A stretch of DNA of 64,000 bases from Qipengyuania sp. (GCA_019745075.1 JAIETR010000021.1:1-64000), one strand, 5' to 3'. Counted from the stretch's first letter, positions 19,199 through 28,681 are shown. Program-made: numbers and translations. The notes: a model not told the origin generated them from the letters alone.

Positions 19199-20311
19199 TC
19201 AGGGCGAAACGTCGCGAGCGGCCCCCTCCGGCCGTCGCCGCGCTCCGGCCACCTCCCCCGGAGGGGGGGATTCCTCGAGCTTTGCGAGCGCCCACCTTGC
19301 CGCATCCGCCACCACCGGGTGGGGATCTTCCGCCAGCCTGACGACCTGCGGCAGCAGCGCCGCCGAGCCGCTATTGCCGGCGGCGTAAAGGCAGTTGCGC
19401 ACGAAACGGTCGCGGCCGATGCGCTTGATCGGACTGCCGGAGAACAGCTGGCGGAAGGCCGCATCGTCGAGCCCAAGGAGCGCGGACAGGTCCGGCGCCA
19501 CCAGCTCCTCTCGCGGGAGGAATTTCGCATGCGCCTGCGCGGCGGAGGCGAACTTGTTCCACGGGCACACCGCCAGGCAATCGTCGCAGCCGTAGATGCG
19601 GTTGCCCATCGCAACCCGGAATTCCTCCGCCACCGGGCCCTTGTGCTCGATGGTGAGATAGGAAATGCAGCGCCGCGCATCGAGCTGATAGGGCGCGGGG
19701 AAGGCGGCCGTCGGACAGGCATCCTGGCAGGCGCGGCAGCTTCCGCAGCGGTCGGGGTGCGGCCCGTCGGGCGCGAACTCCAGGGTGGTGTAGATCGCGC
19801 CGAGGAACAGCCAGCTCCCGTGGCTGGTGCCGACCAGATTGGTGTGCTTGCCCTGCCAGCCGATCCCCGCCGCCTCGCCGAGCGGCTTTTCCATCACCGG
19901 CGCGGTATCGACGAAAACCTTGAGCTCGCTTTCCGGCGCGCGCGCCACCAGCCAGCGGGCCAGCGCTTTCAATGCCTTCTTGATCACCTCGTGGTAATCG
20001 CGTCCCTGGGCATAGACCGAGATGCGCGCCTTCTCGCTTGCTCGGGCGAGCGCGAAAGGATCGGTCCGCGGCGCGTAGCTCATCGCGAGCGCGATCACGC
20101 TGCGCGCCTCCGGCCACAGCCCCTGCGGCGTGGCGCGCTCGCCCTTGCGGGCCTCCATCCATTCCATGCTGCCGTGGCGTCCCTCGCCCAGCCACTCCTC
20201 AAGCCGCTCCCCCTGGCGTGCATAACCCGCGGCGCGGGCGAACCCCACGACCGCAAAGCCGAGCGCCAGCGCCTCCGCGCGCAAATCGGCCTGAAGTTCG
20301 CCGTTAACCAA
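19199..20311 (-). CDS. queG: Epoxyqueuosine reductase
   Basis: 370 residues from a TTG; no ATG or GTG in frame fits and a GAGG stretch lies upstream. QueG performs the last step of queuosine synthesis in tRNA, reducing epoxyqueuosine with cobalamin and two 4Fe-4S clusters. Cluster motifs [15 protein letters not shown] and [13 protein letters not shown] are visible, as are [21 protein letters not shown] and a C-terminal HEAT-like region ([17 protein letters not shown]). The last 20 residues are proline/arginine-rich and encoded by a hairpin-rich stretch (19215-19275), probably a terminator region read as coding. Divergent from the ABC gene with almost no spacer. Confidence 0.93.
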   Translation of the reverse strand: MVNGELQADLRAEALALGFAVVGFARAAGYARQGERLEEWLGEGRHGSMEWMEARKGERATPQGLWPEARSVIALAMSYAPRTDPFALARASEKARISVYAQGRDYHEVIKKALKALARWLVARAPESELKVFVDTAPVMEKPLGEAAGIGWQGKHTNLVGTSHGSWLFLGAIYTTLEFAPDGPHPDRCGSCRACQDACPTAAFPAPYQLDARRCISYLTIEHKGPVAEEFRVAMGNRIYGCDDCLAVCPWNKFASAAQAHAKFLPREELVAPDLSALLGLDDAAFRQLFSGSPIKRIGRDRFVRNCLYAAGNSGSAALLPQVVRLAEDPHPVVADAARWALAKLEESPPPGEVAGARRRPEGAARDVSP

Positions 20312-20355
20312 ACTTGCTGTCGCCCTCGTTCACGGCCAAGCCCTATCGCGCGCCG

Positions 20356-21363
20356 ATGCTTACCGAGCCGATGCCGACGATGCGAGACTCAAACCCGATA
20401 CCCCTCGCCTCCCGCCCGCTCGCGATCGAGGCGCGTGGGCTGGTCAAGCGCTTCGACAAAACGCTCGCGGTCGACGGCATCGACATATCGGTGCCCGAGG
20501 GCGCGATCTACGGCATTCTCGGCCCCAATGGCGCGGGCAAGACCACCACGCTCAGGATGCTGCTCGGCATCATCGACCCCGACGAGGGCGTGCGCCGCGT
20601 CTTCGGCCACGACCGCCCGCACGAGATCGCGCGGCTTATCGGCTATCTCCCCGAGGAACGCGGGCTCTACCCGTCGATGAAGTGCGACGAGGCCATCGCC
20701 TTCCTCGGCGCTCTGCGCGGCCGACCGCTCGCCGAGGGCCGCGCGCGCGGGCGCGAGCTGCTCGGGAAGCACGGCATGGGTCATGCCGGCGACCGCCAGA
20801 TCCGGCAGCTGTCCAAGGGCATGGCGCAGACCGTGCAACTGCTCGGGACGCTGGTCCACCGCCCGCGGCTGGTGGTGCTCGACGAGCCATTCTCCGGCCT
20901 CGACGCGATCAACCAGGGCAAGCTCGAGCTGCTGATCCGCGATCTCGCCGCCGAGGGCGCGACCGTGATCTTCTCGACCCATGTCATTCACCACGCCGAA
21001 CGATTGTGCGACGAGGTCGCGATCATCGCGGGCGGCAGGGTGCCCTATGCCGGATCGGTGGATGTCGCGCGCGACCGCATTCCGGCGCAGGTCCGGCTCG
21101 AAACCGCGCGCGCCGACGGGCGCTGGCGCGCCGCGCTACCCGGCGACGCCAGGCACGACGCCAGGGACAGCGGCAGCCACTTCTGGTATTTCCCGCTACC
21201 CGAGAGCGGAACCGAGGCGCTGCTGCGCGCGCTGATCGAGGGCGAGGCCGGCGTGCTCTCGCTCTCGATCGAACGCGCCGGCCTCCACGACGCCTTCGTC
21301 GCCATCGCCGGCGAGGCCGCCGCGCGCGCGCTCGAAGAAAACAAGGACGAGGCGCGGCGATGA
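20356..21363 (+). CDS. ABC exporter ATP-binding protein (NatA type)
   Basis: 335 residues from ATG 20356; a TTG at 20314 and ATGs at 20371 and 20380 are alternatives and no ribosome binding site settles it. All ATPase motifs are present: Walker A GPNGAGKTTT, Q-loop region YLPEERGLYPSMK, signature RQLSKGMAQ (SKGMAQ variant), Walker B RLVVLDEPFSGLD and the H-loop STHVIHHAE. The DUF4162-like C-terminal domain is typical of NatA-type exporters. It is paired with the permease gene downstream. Substrate unknown. Confidence 0.88.
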   Translation: MLTEPMPTMRDSNPIPLASRPLAIEARGLVKRFDKTLAVDGIDISVPEGAIYGILGPNGAGKTTTLRMLLGIIDPDEGVRRVFGHDRPHEIARLIGYLPEERGLYPSMKCDEAIAFLGALRGRPLAEGRARGRELLGKHGMGHAGDRQIRQLSKGMAQTVQLLGTLVHRPRLVVLDEPFSGLDAINQGKLELLIRDLAAEGATVIFSTHVIHHAERLCDEVAIIAGGRVPYAGSVDVARDRIPAQVRLETARADGRWRAALPGDARHDARDSGSHFWYFPLPESGTEALLRALIEGEAGVLSLSIERAGLHDAFVAIAGEAAARALEENKDEARR

Positions 21364-21386
21364 GCGACCCCCAATCCTCACCGTCT

Positions 21387-21452
21387 CCGTTCGTGTCGAG
21401 CGAAGTCGAGACACCCTGCGCCGCGCATCTCGACTTCGCTCGATGCGAACGG
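21387..21452. repeat. Dispersed TCGAGCGAAGTCGA inverted repeat, copy 2
   Basis: Arms 21387-21414 and 21425-21452 form a near-perfect inverted repeat with the same core as the copy at 6511-6574. It lies between the ATPase and permease genes of one ABC exporter, so the transcript of this operon must carry the hairpin. It might tune the ratio of the two subunits or block exonucleases; this is inference. Confidence 0.8.
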
Positions 21453-21475
21453 GCTTTGGCTTGGAGAGTAGGCAA

Positions 21476-22708
21476 TTGACGGAAGCTCTCCCCTCCGCCC
21501 GCCTTTCCGCGCTCCAGGCCGCGTGGGTGATCGCACGCCGCGATTTCCTCGCCATCCTGTTCAGCCGGGCCTTCTTCTTCTTCCTGCTCGGCCCGCTGTT
21601 CCCGCTCGCGGTCGGCGCGCTCGCGGGCAGCGTCGGCAGCAAGGTCGAGCGGACCGTGCAGACCAATGTCGTGGCGGTGGCGATGGCGCCGGGCGACAAT
21701 GACAGGATGGTCGAGGCCGCCAACGCCATCGGCCCGCGGCTCGCCGATGCGATCCCCAATTTCTCGCCCGTACCCGAAGGCGACCCGCGGGCGATCCTGG
21801 CCGAGCAGGGCAAGGGCTATGCCGCCGTCGTCACAGGTACGCCGGCCTCCCCCCAGCTGACCGGGCCTCGGGGCGAGCTCGACCGCTGGAGCGGCGCCGT
21901 GGGCCTGGTCGCGGCGCAGGCGGCGGGGAGCGCGGAGGTCGCCTTCGCACCGGTCGCCATTGCCGTTGTCCAGCAGAGCACCGCCGCGGCGCGCACCGAC
22001 CGCATCCGCACCGCGCAGGCGGGCCAATTGCTGCTGTTCCTCCTCACCATGCTGCTCGCCGGCATGGTGCTCTCCAATCTGGTCGAGGAGAAGGCCAACA
22101 AGATCATCGAGGTGCTGGCCGCCGCGATCCCGATGGACGCGGTGTTCATGGGCAAGCTCTTCGCCATGCTCGGCGTCAGCTTCGTCGGCATCGCGGTGTG
22201 GGGCGCGGGCGCGGGCCTGTTCGCGCTGGCGAACGGCGAGGTGCTGGCCAGCCTGCCCGCCCCGGCGGTCGGCTGGCCCGCCTTCATCGCGCTCGGCATC
22301 GCCTATTTCGCCATGGCCTATCTGCTGCTCGGCGCGCTGTTCCTGTCGATCGGCGCGCTCGCGACCACGGTGCGCGAGGTGCAGACGCTCTCGATGCCGG
22401 TCACCATGCTGCAACTGGTGGTGTTCTTCATCGCCGCCTATGCGCTTACGGCGCCCGGCTCGTGGTTTGAGATCGGCGCGCTCGCCTTCCCGCTCTCCGG
22501 TCCTTTCGCGATGCTGGCGCGCGCGGCGCTCGCCGAGCCGCTGTGGCCGCACGCGCTCGCACTGGCGTGGCAGGGCCTGTGGGTCGTGGTCTTCACCCGC
22601 GCGGGTGCCGCGCTCTTCAAGCGGCGGGTGATGAAATCGGGCAAGGCCGGCGCGCGCGCAGGCGCAAAGTGCTTTCGGTTTTTTCACACAAAGACACAAA
22701 GGGGGTGA
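21476..22708 (+). CDS. ABC exporter permease (NatB type)
   Basis: About 410 residues from TTG 21476, chosen because GGAGAG lies 9 bases upstream and the in-frame ATG at 21443 lies inside a repeat arm. ABC-2 type membrane protein: one N-terminal membrane segment (FFFFLLGPLFPLAVGALAG), a large extracytoplasmic domain, then about five segments after residue 180. The motif GMVLSNLVEEKANKIIEVL is typical of NatB. The last dozen residues (CFRFFHTKTQRG) are encoded by a CACAAAG-type repeat and are probably not original. Works with the ATPase encoded upstream. Confidence 0.85.
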   Translation: MTEALPSARLSALQAAWVIARRDFLAILFSRAFFFFLLGPLFPLAVGALAGSVGSKVERTVQTNVVAVAMAPGDNDRMVEAANAIGPRLADAIPNFSPVPEGDPRAILAEQGKGYAAVVTGTPASPQLTGPRGELDRWSGAVGLVAAQAAGSAEVAFAPVAIAVVQQSTAAARTDRIRTAQAGQLLLFLLTMLLAGMVLSNLVEEKANKIIEVLAAAIPMDAVFMGKLFAMLGVSFVGIAVWGAGAGLFALANGEVLASLPAPAVGWPAFIALGIAYFAMAYLLLGALFLSIGALATTVREVQTLSMPVTMLQLVVFFIAAYALTAPGSWFEIGALAFPLSGPFAMLARAALAEPLWPHALALAWQGLWVVVFTRAGAALFKRRVMKSGKAGARAGAKCFRFFHTKTQRG

Positions 22709-22800
22709 TTCCTGCGGCAACGCCGCCTTCTGGGCGCCCACGATGCGATTGACCGCGGAAAGCCGCGGCGCGCGCAGACCTCTTTGTGCCTTTGTGTGCA
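22683..22800. repeat. Inverted repeat of CACACAAAGACACAAAG type
   Basis: Arms at 22683-22703 and 22779-22800 are inverted copies (TTCACACAAAGACACAAAGG against the complement of CCTCTTTGTGCCTTTGTGTG) around 75 bases without a gene. The left arm overlaps the end of the permease gene. The stretch 22709-22923 holds this repeat and presumably the promoter of the P450 gene; nothing else was seen. Confidence 0.75.
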
Positions 22801-22923
22801 CCTACCGGTGCCAACCTCCGATGAGTTGCGACAAGCAACGCACTGTTGACTCGCCTGTAAGTTAGTGCAGCATTCTTCCGGACGAGGCGGCCCGCCGATG
22901 GAGTCGCCCGACGGGAGAAAGAC

Positions 22924-24258
22924 ATGGCCACGCTTGCCGCCGACAAGCCCAAATTCCGCACCGAGCCGCGCGCCTATGATGCGCTGGTCAAGCATCTGGC
23001 CGAGCATCCCGAGATCCACTGGGATCACCCCGATCCCAACGACGTCAGCGATTCGGCTATCTATGTCGAGGACCGTTGGCAGCCGATCTTCGCCGCCATG
23101 CGGGCAAAGGGGCCGCTTCACTATGTCGAGCAGAGCCCGTTCGGCGCGCATTGGAACGTGGTCGGGCACAAGGCGGTGGCGCATATCGAGGCGCTGCCCG
23201 AGCTGTTCTCCTCGAGCTGGGAATACGGCGGGATCACCATCATCCCGCGCCCCACCGACGAGCAGCTCGCCGAGAGCGGGCGCACCCGCTTCGAGCTGCC
23301 GATGTTCATCGCCATGGACCGGCCCAAGCACACCGGCCAGCGCCGCACCGTGGCGCCCAAGTTCACCCCGAGCGCGATGGCCGACATGGAAGGCGCAATT
23401 CGTGCCCGCACCGGCGAGCTGCTCGACAGCCTGCCGCGCGGGCAAACCTTCGACTGGGTCGAGAAGGTCTCGATCGAGCTCACCACCGGCATGCTCGCGA
23501 TCCTGTTCGGCTTCCCCTGGCAGGATCGGCAACTCCTGACCTTCTGGTCCGACTGGGCCGGCGACACAGAGATCGCGCTGGTCCCCGGCCTCGACGAGGA
23601 GCGGCGGGCGGTGCTGCAGGAGATGGCGGCCTATTTCCAGATGCTGTGGATGGAGCGCGCCAACAATCCGGGGGGCGACGACCTCATCTCGATGATGCTC
23701 CACTCCGAGGCCATGAACCAGATGGAGCCGCAGGAGTTCATGGGCAATCTGGTGCTGCTGATCGTCGGCGGCAACGACACCACCCGCAACACCATGAGCG
23801 GCATCGTCCACGCGCTCGACAGGTTCCCCGACCAGCGCAAGGCGTTCGAGGAGGATCCTTCGCTGATCCCCAATGCTGTGCAGGAGTGCATCCGCTATCA
23901 GACCCCGCTCGCCCACATGCGCCGCACCGCCACCGAGGACACCGAGCTGTTCGGCGAGCGGATCGGGAAGGGCGACCGGCTGGTCCTGTGGTACCTCTCC
24001 GCCAACCGCGACGAGGAGGTGTTCGCGGACCCCGACACGCTCGACCTCCGGCGCGAGAACGCCCGGCGGCACCTCAGCTTCGGCTACGGCATCCACCGCT
24101 GCGTCGGCGCCCGCCTTGCCGAAATGCAGCTCCGCGTGCTGCTGGAGGAGATGCACGCCCGGCGGATGCGGGTGCATGTCGCGGGCGATGTCGAGCGGGT
24201 GCGGGCGAATTTCGTACACGGGTTCCGCAAGCTGGAGGTGGAGGTCACGACGTTCTGA
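22924..24258 (+). CDS. Cytochrome P450, CYP153-like alkane/fatty-acid omega-hydroxylase
   Basis: 444 residues with a GGGAGAAAG ribosome binding site. P450 signatures: I-helix LLIVGGNDTTRNTMSG, K-helix ECIRYQ, and heme loop HLSFGYGIHRCVGARLAEMQ with axial C393. The stretches RYQTPLAHMRRTATED, WYLSANRDEEVF and GIHRCVGxRLAEMQLR are hallmarks of the CYP153 family, soluble bacterial hydroxylases of the terminal methyl group of alkanes and related chains. CYP153 needs a ferredoxin and reductase; a reductase gene lies at 17951-19177 but no ferredoxin is adjacent. Actual substrate is unproven. Confidence 0.9.
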   Translation: MATLAADKPKFRTEPRAYDALVKHLAEHPEIHWDHPDPNDVSDSAIYVEDRWQPIFAAMRAKGPLHYVEQSPFGAHWNVVGHKAVAHIEALPELFSSSWEYGGITIIPRPTDEQLAESGRTRFELPMFIAMDRPKHTGQRRTVAPKFTPSAMADMEGAIRARTGELLDSLPRGQTFDWVEKVSIELTTGMLAILFGFPWQDRQLLTFWSDWAGDTEIALVPGLDEERRAVLQEMAAYFQMLWMERANNPGGDDLISMMLHSEAMNQMEPQEFMGNLVLLIVGGNDTTRNTMSGIVHALDRFPDQRKAFEEDPSLIPNAVQECIRYQTPLAHMRRTATEDTELFGERIGKGDRLVLWYLSANRDEEVFADPDTLDLRRENARRHLSFGYGIHRCVGARLAEMQLRVLLEEMHARRMRVHVAGDVERVRANFVHGFRKLEVEVTTF

Positions 24259-24317
24259 TCGTCGGCAGTTACTTCGTGCTTGTCGGGTGCTGTTCGGTGG
24301 GTGTTCAGGATGTCTGG

Positions 24318-24827
24318 ATGACACCGAGAATCATGGTGTTCTCGGCTTCATCGCGCCGCTCGTTTATGGCCTTTCTCGGGCTTGGTAGCGCGCTCGGCGC
24401 GCTCGGCGCTTGCGGCGTCACGCCCGCGGAGGCCAAGAGTTTCCCCGTCGCCCGCAGCGAGGCCGACTGGCGCAAGCGCCTGACTCCGCAACAGTTCGCC
24501 GTGCTGCGGCAGGAGGCGACCGACCGCCCTTTCTCGAGCCCGCTCAACCGGGAGAAGCGCAAGGGGCTGTTCGCCTGCGCCGGCTGCGGCAACGCGCTCT
24601 ATGCCTCGCGCACCAAGTTCGACAGCGGCACCGGCTGGCCCAGCTTTTGGGAAGCGATCCCGGGCGCGGTGGGGACCAGGACCGACCGCAAGCTGGTGTA
24701 TCCGCGCACCGAAGTCCATTGCGCCGACTGCGGCGGGCATCTCGGACATATCTTCGACGACGGCCCCAGGCCAACCGGCAAGCGCCACTGCATCAACGGC
24801 GTCGCGCTGACCTTCAAGCCCGCCTGA
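24318..24827 (+). CDS. msrB: Exported peptide-methionine (R)-S-oxide reductase
   Basis: 169 residues from ATG 24318, with AGGA 7 bases before; ATG 24333 is an alternative. The N-terminus SSRRSFMAFLGLGSALGALGAC combines a twin-arginine motif with a lipobox, predicting a Tat-exported lipoprotein. The MsrB domain has two zinc CxxC pairs (CAGCG, CADCG), SGTGWPSFWEAI, and the catalytic cysteine in GKRHCINGVAL. It repairs oxidised methionine (R form) in envelope proteins. The MsrA in this window is also exported. Confidence 0.9.
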   Translation: MTPRIMVFSASSRRSFMAFLGLGSALGALGACGVTPAEAKSFPVARSEADWRKRLTPQQFAVLRQEATDRPFSSPLNREKRKGLFACAGCGNALYASRTKFDSGTGWPSFWEAIPGAVGTRTDRKLVYPRTEVHCADCGGHLGHIFDDGPRPTGKRHCINGVALTFKPA

Positions 24828-24836
24828 CGCCGGAGC

Positions 24837-26660
24837 CTACTCCACGAGTTCCCACATCCTGAGGCCGGAGGCCTTCGGCAGCGGGACCGGCCGCAGCCAC
24901 GCGGGGGCATTTCCCGCGAGCAGCTGCACCGCAAAGCCGTTGGGCGCGCGCTCCCGGTAAAGCGCCATTTCCTGCACTTTGGGGCAGATGACGACATAGC
25001 GCAGCCCATGCCTCGCCGCGATCGACCGGGCTCGGTCGGGGGAACCGCTGAAGGCATCGATGACCTCGCGCATCGCCTTCGCGCCGCGATGATGGCCGGT
25101 GGCAAGAACGCTCATGCGCGAATTGGCCAGAATATTCGGTCCGAAGTCGAGCGGGGCCAGAATTCCGCCCGGAGGCAGCGCGTCGAAAGCCTGGCGGGCA
25201 TGGCGCGCTGTGCAGGCGACCGTCGTACCCGGTTCCGGCGTATGGTCGGTAGGCGGAGTCGTCAGTCGCTCGATCGCGGCCACCGGGACCGCTGGAACCA
25301 GCACGCAGAAGATGAGCGCGGCGGTGGCGACCAGCTCGCCCGCGCGAAGGACGGGATTGCTCGGCCGCTTCAGCGCCCCCAGCCGGTTCGCGACCAGCCA
25401 TCCCAGCGGCAGCGCGGCGAGAATGCCGGCGATCGAGGCTGCGCGCGTGACGGCAATCCCGATCGCAAGCGCGCCACCGAGAAACAGGGCATAGGCGATC
25501 CACCAGCGTTTCAATGGACCCTCCGCGCGCATCGCAAGCCTGACGGCCACGGCAAGCGCGATCAGCGGGGGCAGCGCATATTGCGCGATCAACGGCCATA
25601 CCGCCCCCGTCAGCGGCTTTCCTTCGGCGACATTGTCATACCAGAAGCCGCGCACCACCGGGTCTAGCATATCGAAGGTGCCGGTCGCACACCGCGGCGC
25701 GAGCACGCCGACAAGCGCCAGCGCACCCGCACCCGCGATGGCGAAGCCGCCAAGAAGGGCGAGGCGGGATTTCGGCCAGAGATAGCCGGGAAGGCCGATC
25801 GCCAGGGCGCCCCAGACGAAAATGGCGAGGTGCACCGGCGCGATCGCATCGCAGTGCTGCGCGAGATCGCCGATCCCGCGCGTCGCGAGGAAGAGAACGG
25901 TCGAGCTGGCCGCCAGCGATTGCATCGTGGCGACCAGCCGCGGGCGGGCGGACAGATCGACCAGCGCCAGCAATCCCAGCACCGCGACGAACCATGCGGA
26001 GAAGGGCAAGCCTTCGAACGAGATCGCCATCCACGCCGCCAGCGCCGCGCCCGACAGGAAGCCGCCGCGCCGCTGGTCGGGATCGAGGCACGCCGCCACC
26101 GCTCCCAGCGCCAGCGCGATCTGCCAGCCGTGATGGTCGATCCGCATCGGCAGCAACTGCATCATCGCTGGCGCGGCAAAGGCCACGCAGGCCATCGCCA
26201 GCACGCGCGCGTTCGACGGGATCGTGCGCGACGCCATCCACCCGACGAGCAGGACGATCGCGAGCAGGGTGAGGGCGGGAATGGCGACCAGCGCCACCTG
26301 TTCCGCGGCGCCTTGCCCGATCATCGGGCGCAGCAGCGCGATCAGCCCGGCGATAGGAGCATCGACGAGGCGCGACCAGTGCATGAGCACGCCGCCACCC
26401 GCCGCATCGACGCGGTATTGATGAAGGTCGAACCAGCCCTGTCCGGCGATGAGGTCGCGGACCTGCACCAGCCGCAGCTCATCGTCGGGATCGCGAAACT
26501 CCATGCGCGCCACCAGCTTGCTGTTGGCGATGAAAAAGGCCGCCCAGATCGCGCCCCAGACGACAATGGCGGGAAACCACCACCGGGCAGCGGGCCTTTC
26601 GGCTGGCCGGTCGCGCGAAATAGCTGCCCCGGCGGGATCGGCGGCCATCGCGGTAACCAC
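24837..26660 (-). CDS. Polytopic membrane protein, GT-C/STT3-like
   Basis: About 607 residues from a GTG, or 603 from ATG 26648. At least ten hydrophobic segments precede a soluble C-terminal domain of about 130 residues. The first external loop carries acidic DPDDELRLVQVRDL, and RIDHHGWQ follows; these recall GT-C glycosyltransferases and STT3/PglB-like enzymes that use polyprenyl-linked sugars. The exact family and substrate were not recognised. It is 4 bases from a GtrA-like gene and near a UDP-sugar-mutase-like FAD gene, supporting a role in envelope glycosylation. Confidence 0.6.
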   Translation of the reverse strand: MVTAMAADPAGAAISRDRPAERPAARWWFPAIVVWGAIWAAFFIANSKLVARMEFRDPDDELRLVQVRDLIAGQGWFDLHQYRVDAAGGGVLMHWSRLVDAPIAGLIALLRPMIGQGAAEQVALVAIPALTLLAIVLLVGWMASRTIPSNARVLAMACVAFAAPAMMQLLPMRIDHHGWQIALALGAVAACLDPDQRRGGFLSGAALAAWMAISFEGLPFSAWFVAVLGLLALVDLSARPRLVATMQSLAASSTVLFLATRGIGDLAQHCDAIAPVHLAIFVWGALAIGLPGYLWPKSRLALLGGFAIAGAGALALVGVLAPRCATGTFDMLDPVVRGFWYDNVAEGKPLTGAVWPLIAQYALPPLIALAVAVRLAMRAEGPLKRWWIAYALFLGGALAIGIAVTRAASIAGILAALPLGWLVANRLGALKRPSNPVLRAGELVATAALIFCVLVPAVPVAAIERLTTPPTDHTPEPGTTVACTARHARQAFDALPPGGILAPLDFGPNILANSRMSVLATGHHRGAKAMREVIDAFSGSPDRARSIAARHGLRYVVICPKVQEMALYRERAPNGFAVQLLAGNAPAWLRPVPLPKASGLRMWELVE

Positions 26661-26664
26661 CGGA

Positions 26665-27081
26665 TCAGACCGCGAACACGATGCGCGCGCGCAGCAGCCA
26701 GGTGGCGACGAAGCTCACCCCGACCGCCGCCAGCTTGGCGAGCCGCGGATCGACGCCGATCGCGGAGCCGAGTCCGACGATGCCGGCGGTGAGCGCGAGA
26801 CCGATCAGCGCCGAGGCGACGAACAAGGCTTTCTGCCGCGTGCGCGCCGGACCGCGCTCGGCCACGCCGGCGACGAACACCGCGCGGCTGGAGATGAACC
26901 AGTGCACAACGATGCCGAGCGAATAGGACAGGGCCGAGGCCGATGCGGCGTGCATCCCCACCGCGAGCAGCACGAGGAAGCTGCCCATGTCGAAGCCCAG
27001 CGCCACCGCGCTCGCCGCGATATAGCGCCCAGGAACCAAGCGGTCGGCGGCTTGGCGCAGGAGCTGCGTCAGCTGATCCAC
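26665..27081 (-). CDS. GtrA-family membrane protein
   Basis: 138 residues from a GTG at 27081 preceded by a G-rich binding site; the longer reading into the upstream gene lacks family resemblance. Four membrane segments are visible (YIAASAVALGFDMGSFLVLL, SYSLGIVVHWFISSRAVF, ALFVASALIGLALTAGIVGL, KLAAVGVSFVATWLLRARIVF), the GtrA pattern. GtrA proteins are thought to move lipid-linked sugars across the inner membrane. It lies between the FAD protein and the GT-C-like protein in one strand-consistent cluster. Confidence 0.8.
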   Translation of the reverse strand: MDQLTQLLRQAADRLVPGRYIAASAVALGFDMGSFLVLLAVGMHAASASALSYSLGIVVHWFISSRAVFVAGVAERGPARTRQKALFVASALIGLALTAGIVGLGSAIGVDPRLAKLAAVGVSFVATWLLRARIVFAV

Positions 27082-27103
27082 GATGTCTGCCCCCCGGCCC
27101 GGC

Positions 27104-28681
27104 TCAAGCCGCTTCGCGGGCGGCGGCGATGCGCGTCGGCACCTCGCGGACCGAGGCGAGCGCGGCGGCCTGATCCTCGCTAACCGTCTTGGTTCCGCGG
27201 GCGGCGATACGCTTCTCCGCGCCCTCGTCGCCGGCCTCGTGATATTCGGCGTCCTCGTTGACGCACCAGGTGTCGTAGATGCGCGCACCGGCGAGGATGT
27301 TCTCGACCGTCAGCATCGCGGTCATCATCGCGTGATCCTGGTTGTTGTAGCGGTGCATGCCGTTGCGACCCACCAGGTGCAGCGTCGGGTGCCGTTCTTC
27401 GAGCTCGCGGCGCAGCGCCTCGACATTGGCGGCGTAGTCCTCGTCGTAGACGGGATAGGCCTTCTCCTGCCGGACCACCGCGCCCCCCTTGACCTTGCTC
27501 GGGTCGAGCAGTCCGAGCGTCTTCATCTCGGCGGTCGCGAGTTCGACGAGGCCGTGGTCCGACATCGACCACAAGCCGTCGCCCTCGAAGCAAAAATATT
27601 CGAGGCCGACGCAGGCCATCGTCTCGTCGGGGACCATTTCGGGCGACCAGCTGCGGAAGTTCTGCACGCGGCCGACCTTCACCTTGCTGTCGTGAATGTA
27701 GATCCAGTTGTCGGGAAACAGATCCTCACCCTCGACCATCAGCGCCACGGTCAGGAAGTCGCGGTATTTGAGGTTGTTGGCCTGGAGCGTGGTCGCGGGA
27801 AGCGGATGGAGGCGCGCGGCAAGCTCGCGCATCGGCGCCGAGCTGATCGCGTGCGCGGCGCGGATCACCACCTCGCCCACGGGCCCTTCGGCCGACAGGC
27901 GCCAGCCGGCTGCCCCGTCGCTGGCGAGCTGCTTGAGGGCGTGGCCCATCAGCACCTGGCCCTTGCCGGTGGCGACGATCCTGTCGCGCGCGGCGTCCCA
28001 CATCATGCCGGGGCCAAGCCGCGGGTAGCGGAAGCTCTCGAGCAGGGTCTTGACCGCCCGTCCGTCGTTGGGCCGCTTGTTGAGGCCGAGCGAGCGCTTG
28101 AGCCCGTCGGTCACCGCGCCCCACAGGCTGAGGCCCTTGATGCGCTGCGCGGCCCAGTCGGCGCTCATCTCGTTGCAGGGCATGCCCCACACCTTCTCGG
28201 TGTAGGTCTTGAAGAAGATCGAATAGAGGCGTCTGCCGAACTGGTTGCTGGTCCAGTCCTCGAAGCTCTTCACGTCGCGGATCGGAAACAGCCTGGAAAG
28301 GCCATAGCTGATCATGCACGCGGTCGAGCGCAGCACCCCAAGGTTCGACAGCGCCTCGAACGCGCGCAGCGGGTAGCTGTAGAACTTGCCCTCGTAATAG
28401 ATGCGGCTCATCCGCGGGCGCTGGATGAAGTCGTCGGGCAGGATCTCGTTCCACAGATCGACGACCTGCTGGCTCTTCGAGAAGAAGCGGTGCCCGCCGA
28501 TGTCGAAGCGGTAGCCCTCGTGCTCGACGGTGCGGCTGATGCCGCCGACATAGGTCGCATCCTTTTCGACGATCGCGACGCTCTTGCCCTGCCTGGTCAG
28601 CAGATAGCCCGCCGTCAGCCCCGCCGGCCCTGCCCCGACGATCGCCACATCGACGGCAAGTTCTTGTCGCTTTCCAGCCAT
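27104..28681 (-). CDS. FAD-dependent oxidoreductase, UDP-galactopyranose-mutase-like
   Basis: 525 residues. The N-terminal FAD motif (VDVAIVGAGPAGLTAGYLL) is followed by YVGGISRTVEHEGYRFDIGGHRFF, typical of the amine-oxidase/protoporphyrinogen-oxidase and UDP-galactopyranose-mutase-like superfamily. The RNGMHRYNNQDHAMMTA stretch near the C-terminus matches the FAD-contact region of sugar-mutase-like proteins in glycosylation clusters. The precise reaction is not known. The GtrA and GT-C-like genes follow on the same strand within 25 bases. Confidence 0.75.
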   Translation of the reverse strand: MAGKRQELAVDVAIVGAGPAGLTAGYLLTRQGKSVAIVEKDATYVGGISRTVEHEGYRFDIGGHRFFSKSQQVVDLWNEILPDDFIQRPRMSRIYYEGKFYSYPLRAFEALSNLGVLRSTACMISYGLSRLFPIRDVKSFEDWTSNQFGRRLYSIFFKTYTEKVWGMPCNEMSADWAAQRIKGLSLWGAVTDGLKRSLGLNKRPNDGRAVKTLLESFRYPRLGPGMMWDAARDRIVATGKGQVLMGHALKQLASDGAAGWRLSAEGPVGEVVIRAAHAISSAPMRELAARLHPLPATTLQANNLKYRDFLTVALMVEGEDLFPDNWIYIHDSKVKVGRVQNFRSWSPEMVPDETMACVGLEYFCFEGDGLWSMSDHGLVELATAEMKTLGLLDPSKVKGGAVVRQEKAYPVYDEDYAANVEALRRELEERHPTLHLVGRNGMHRYNNQDHAMMTAMLTVENILAGARIYDTWCVNEDAEYHEAGDEGAEKRIAARGTKTVSEDQAAALASVREVPTRIAAAREAA

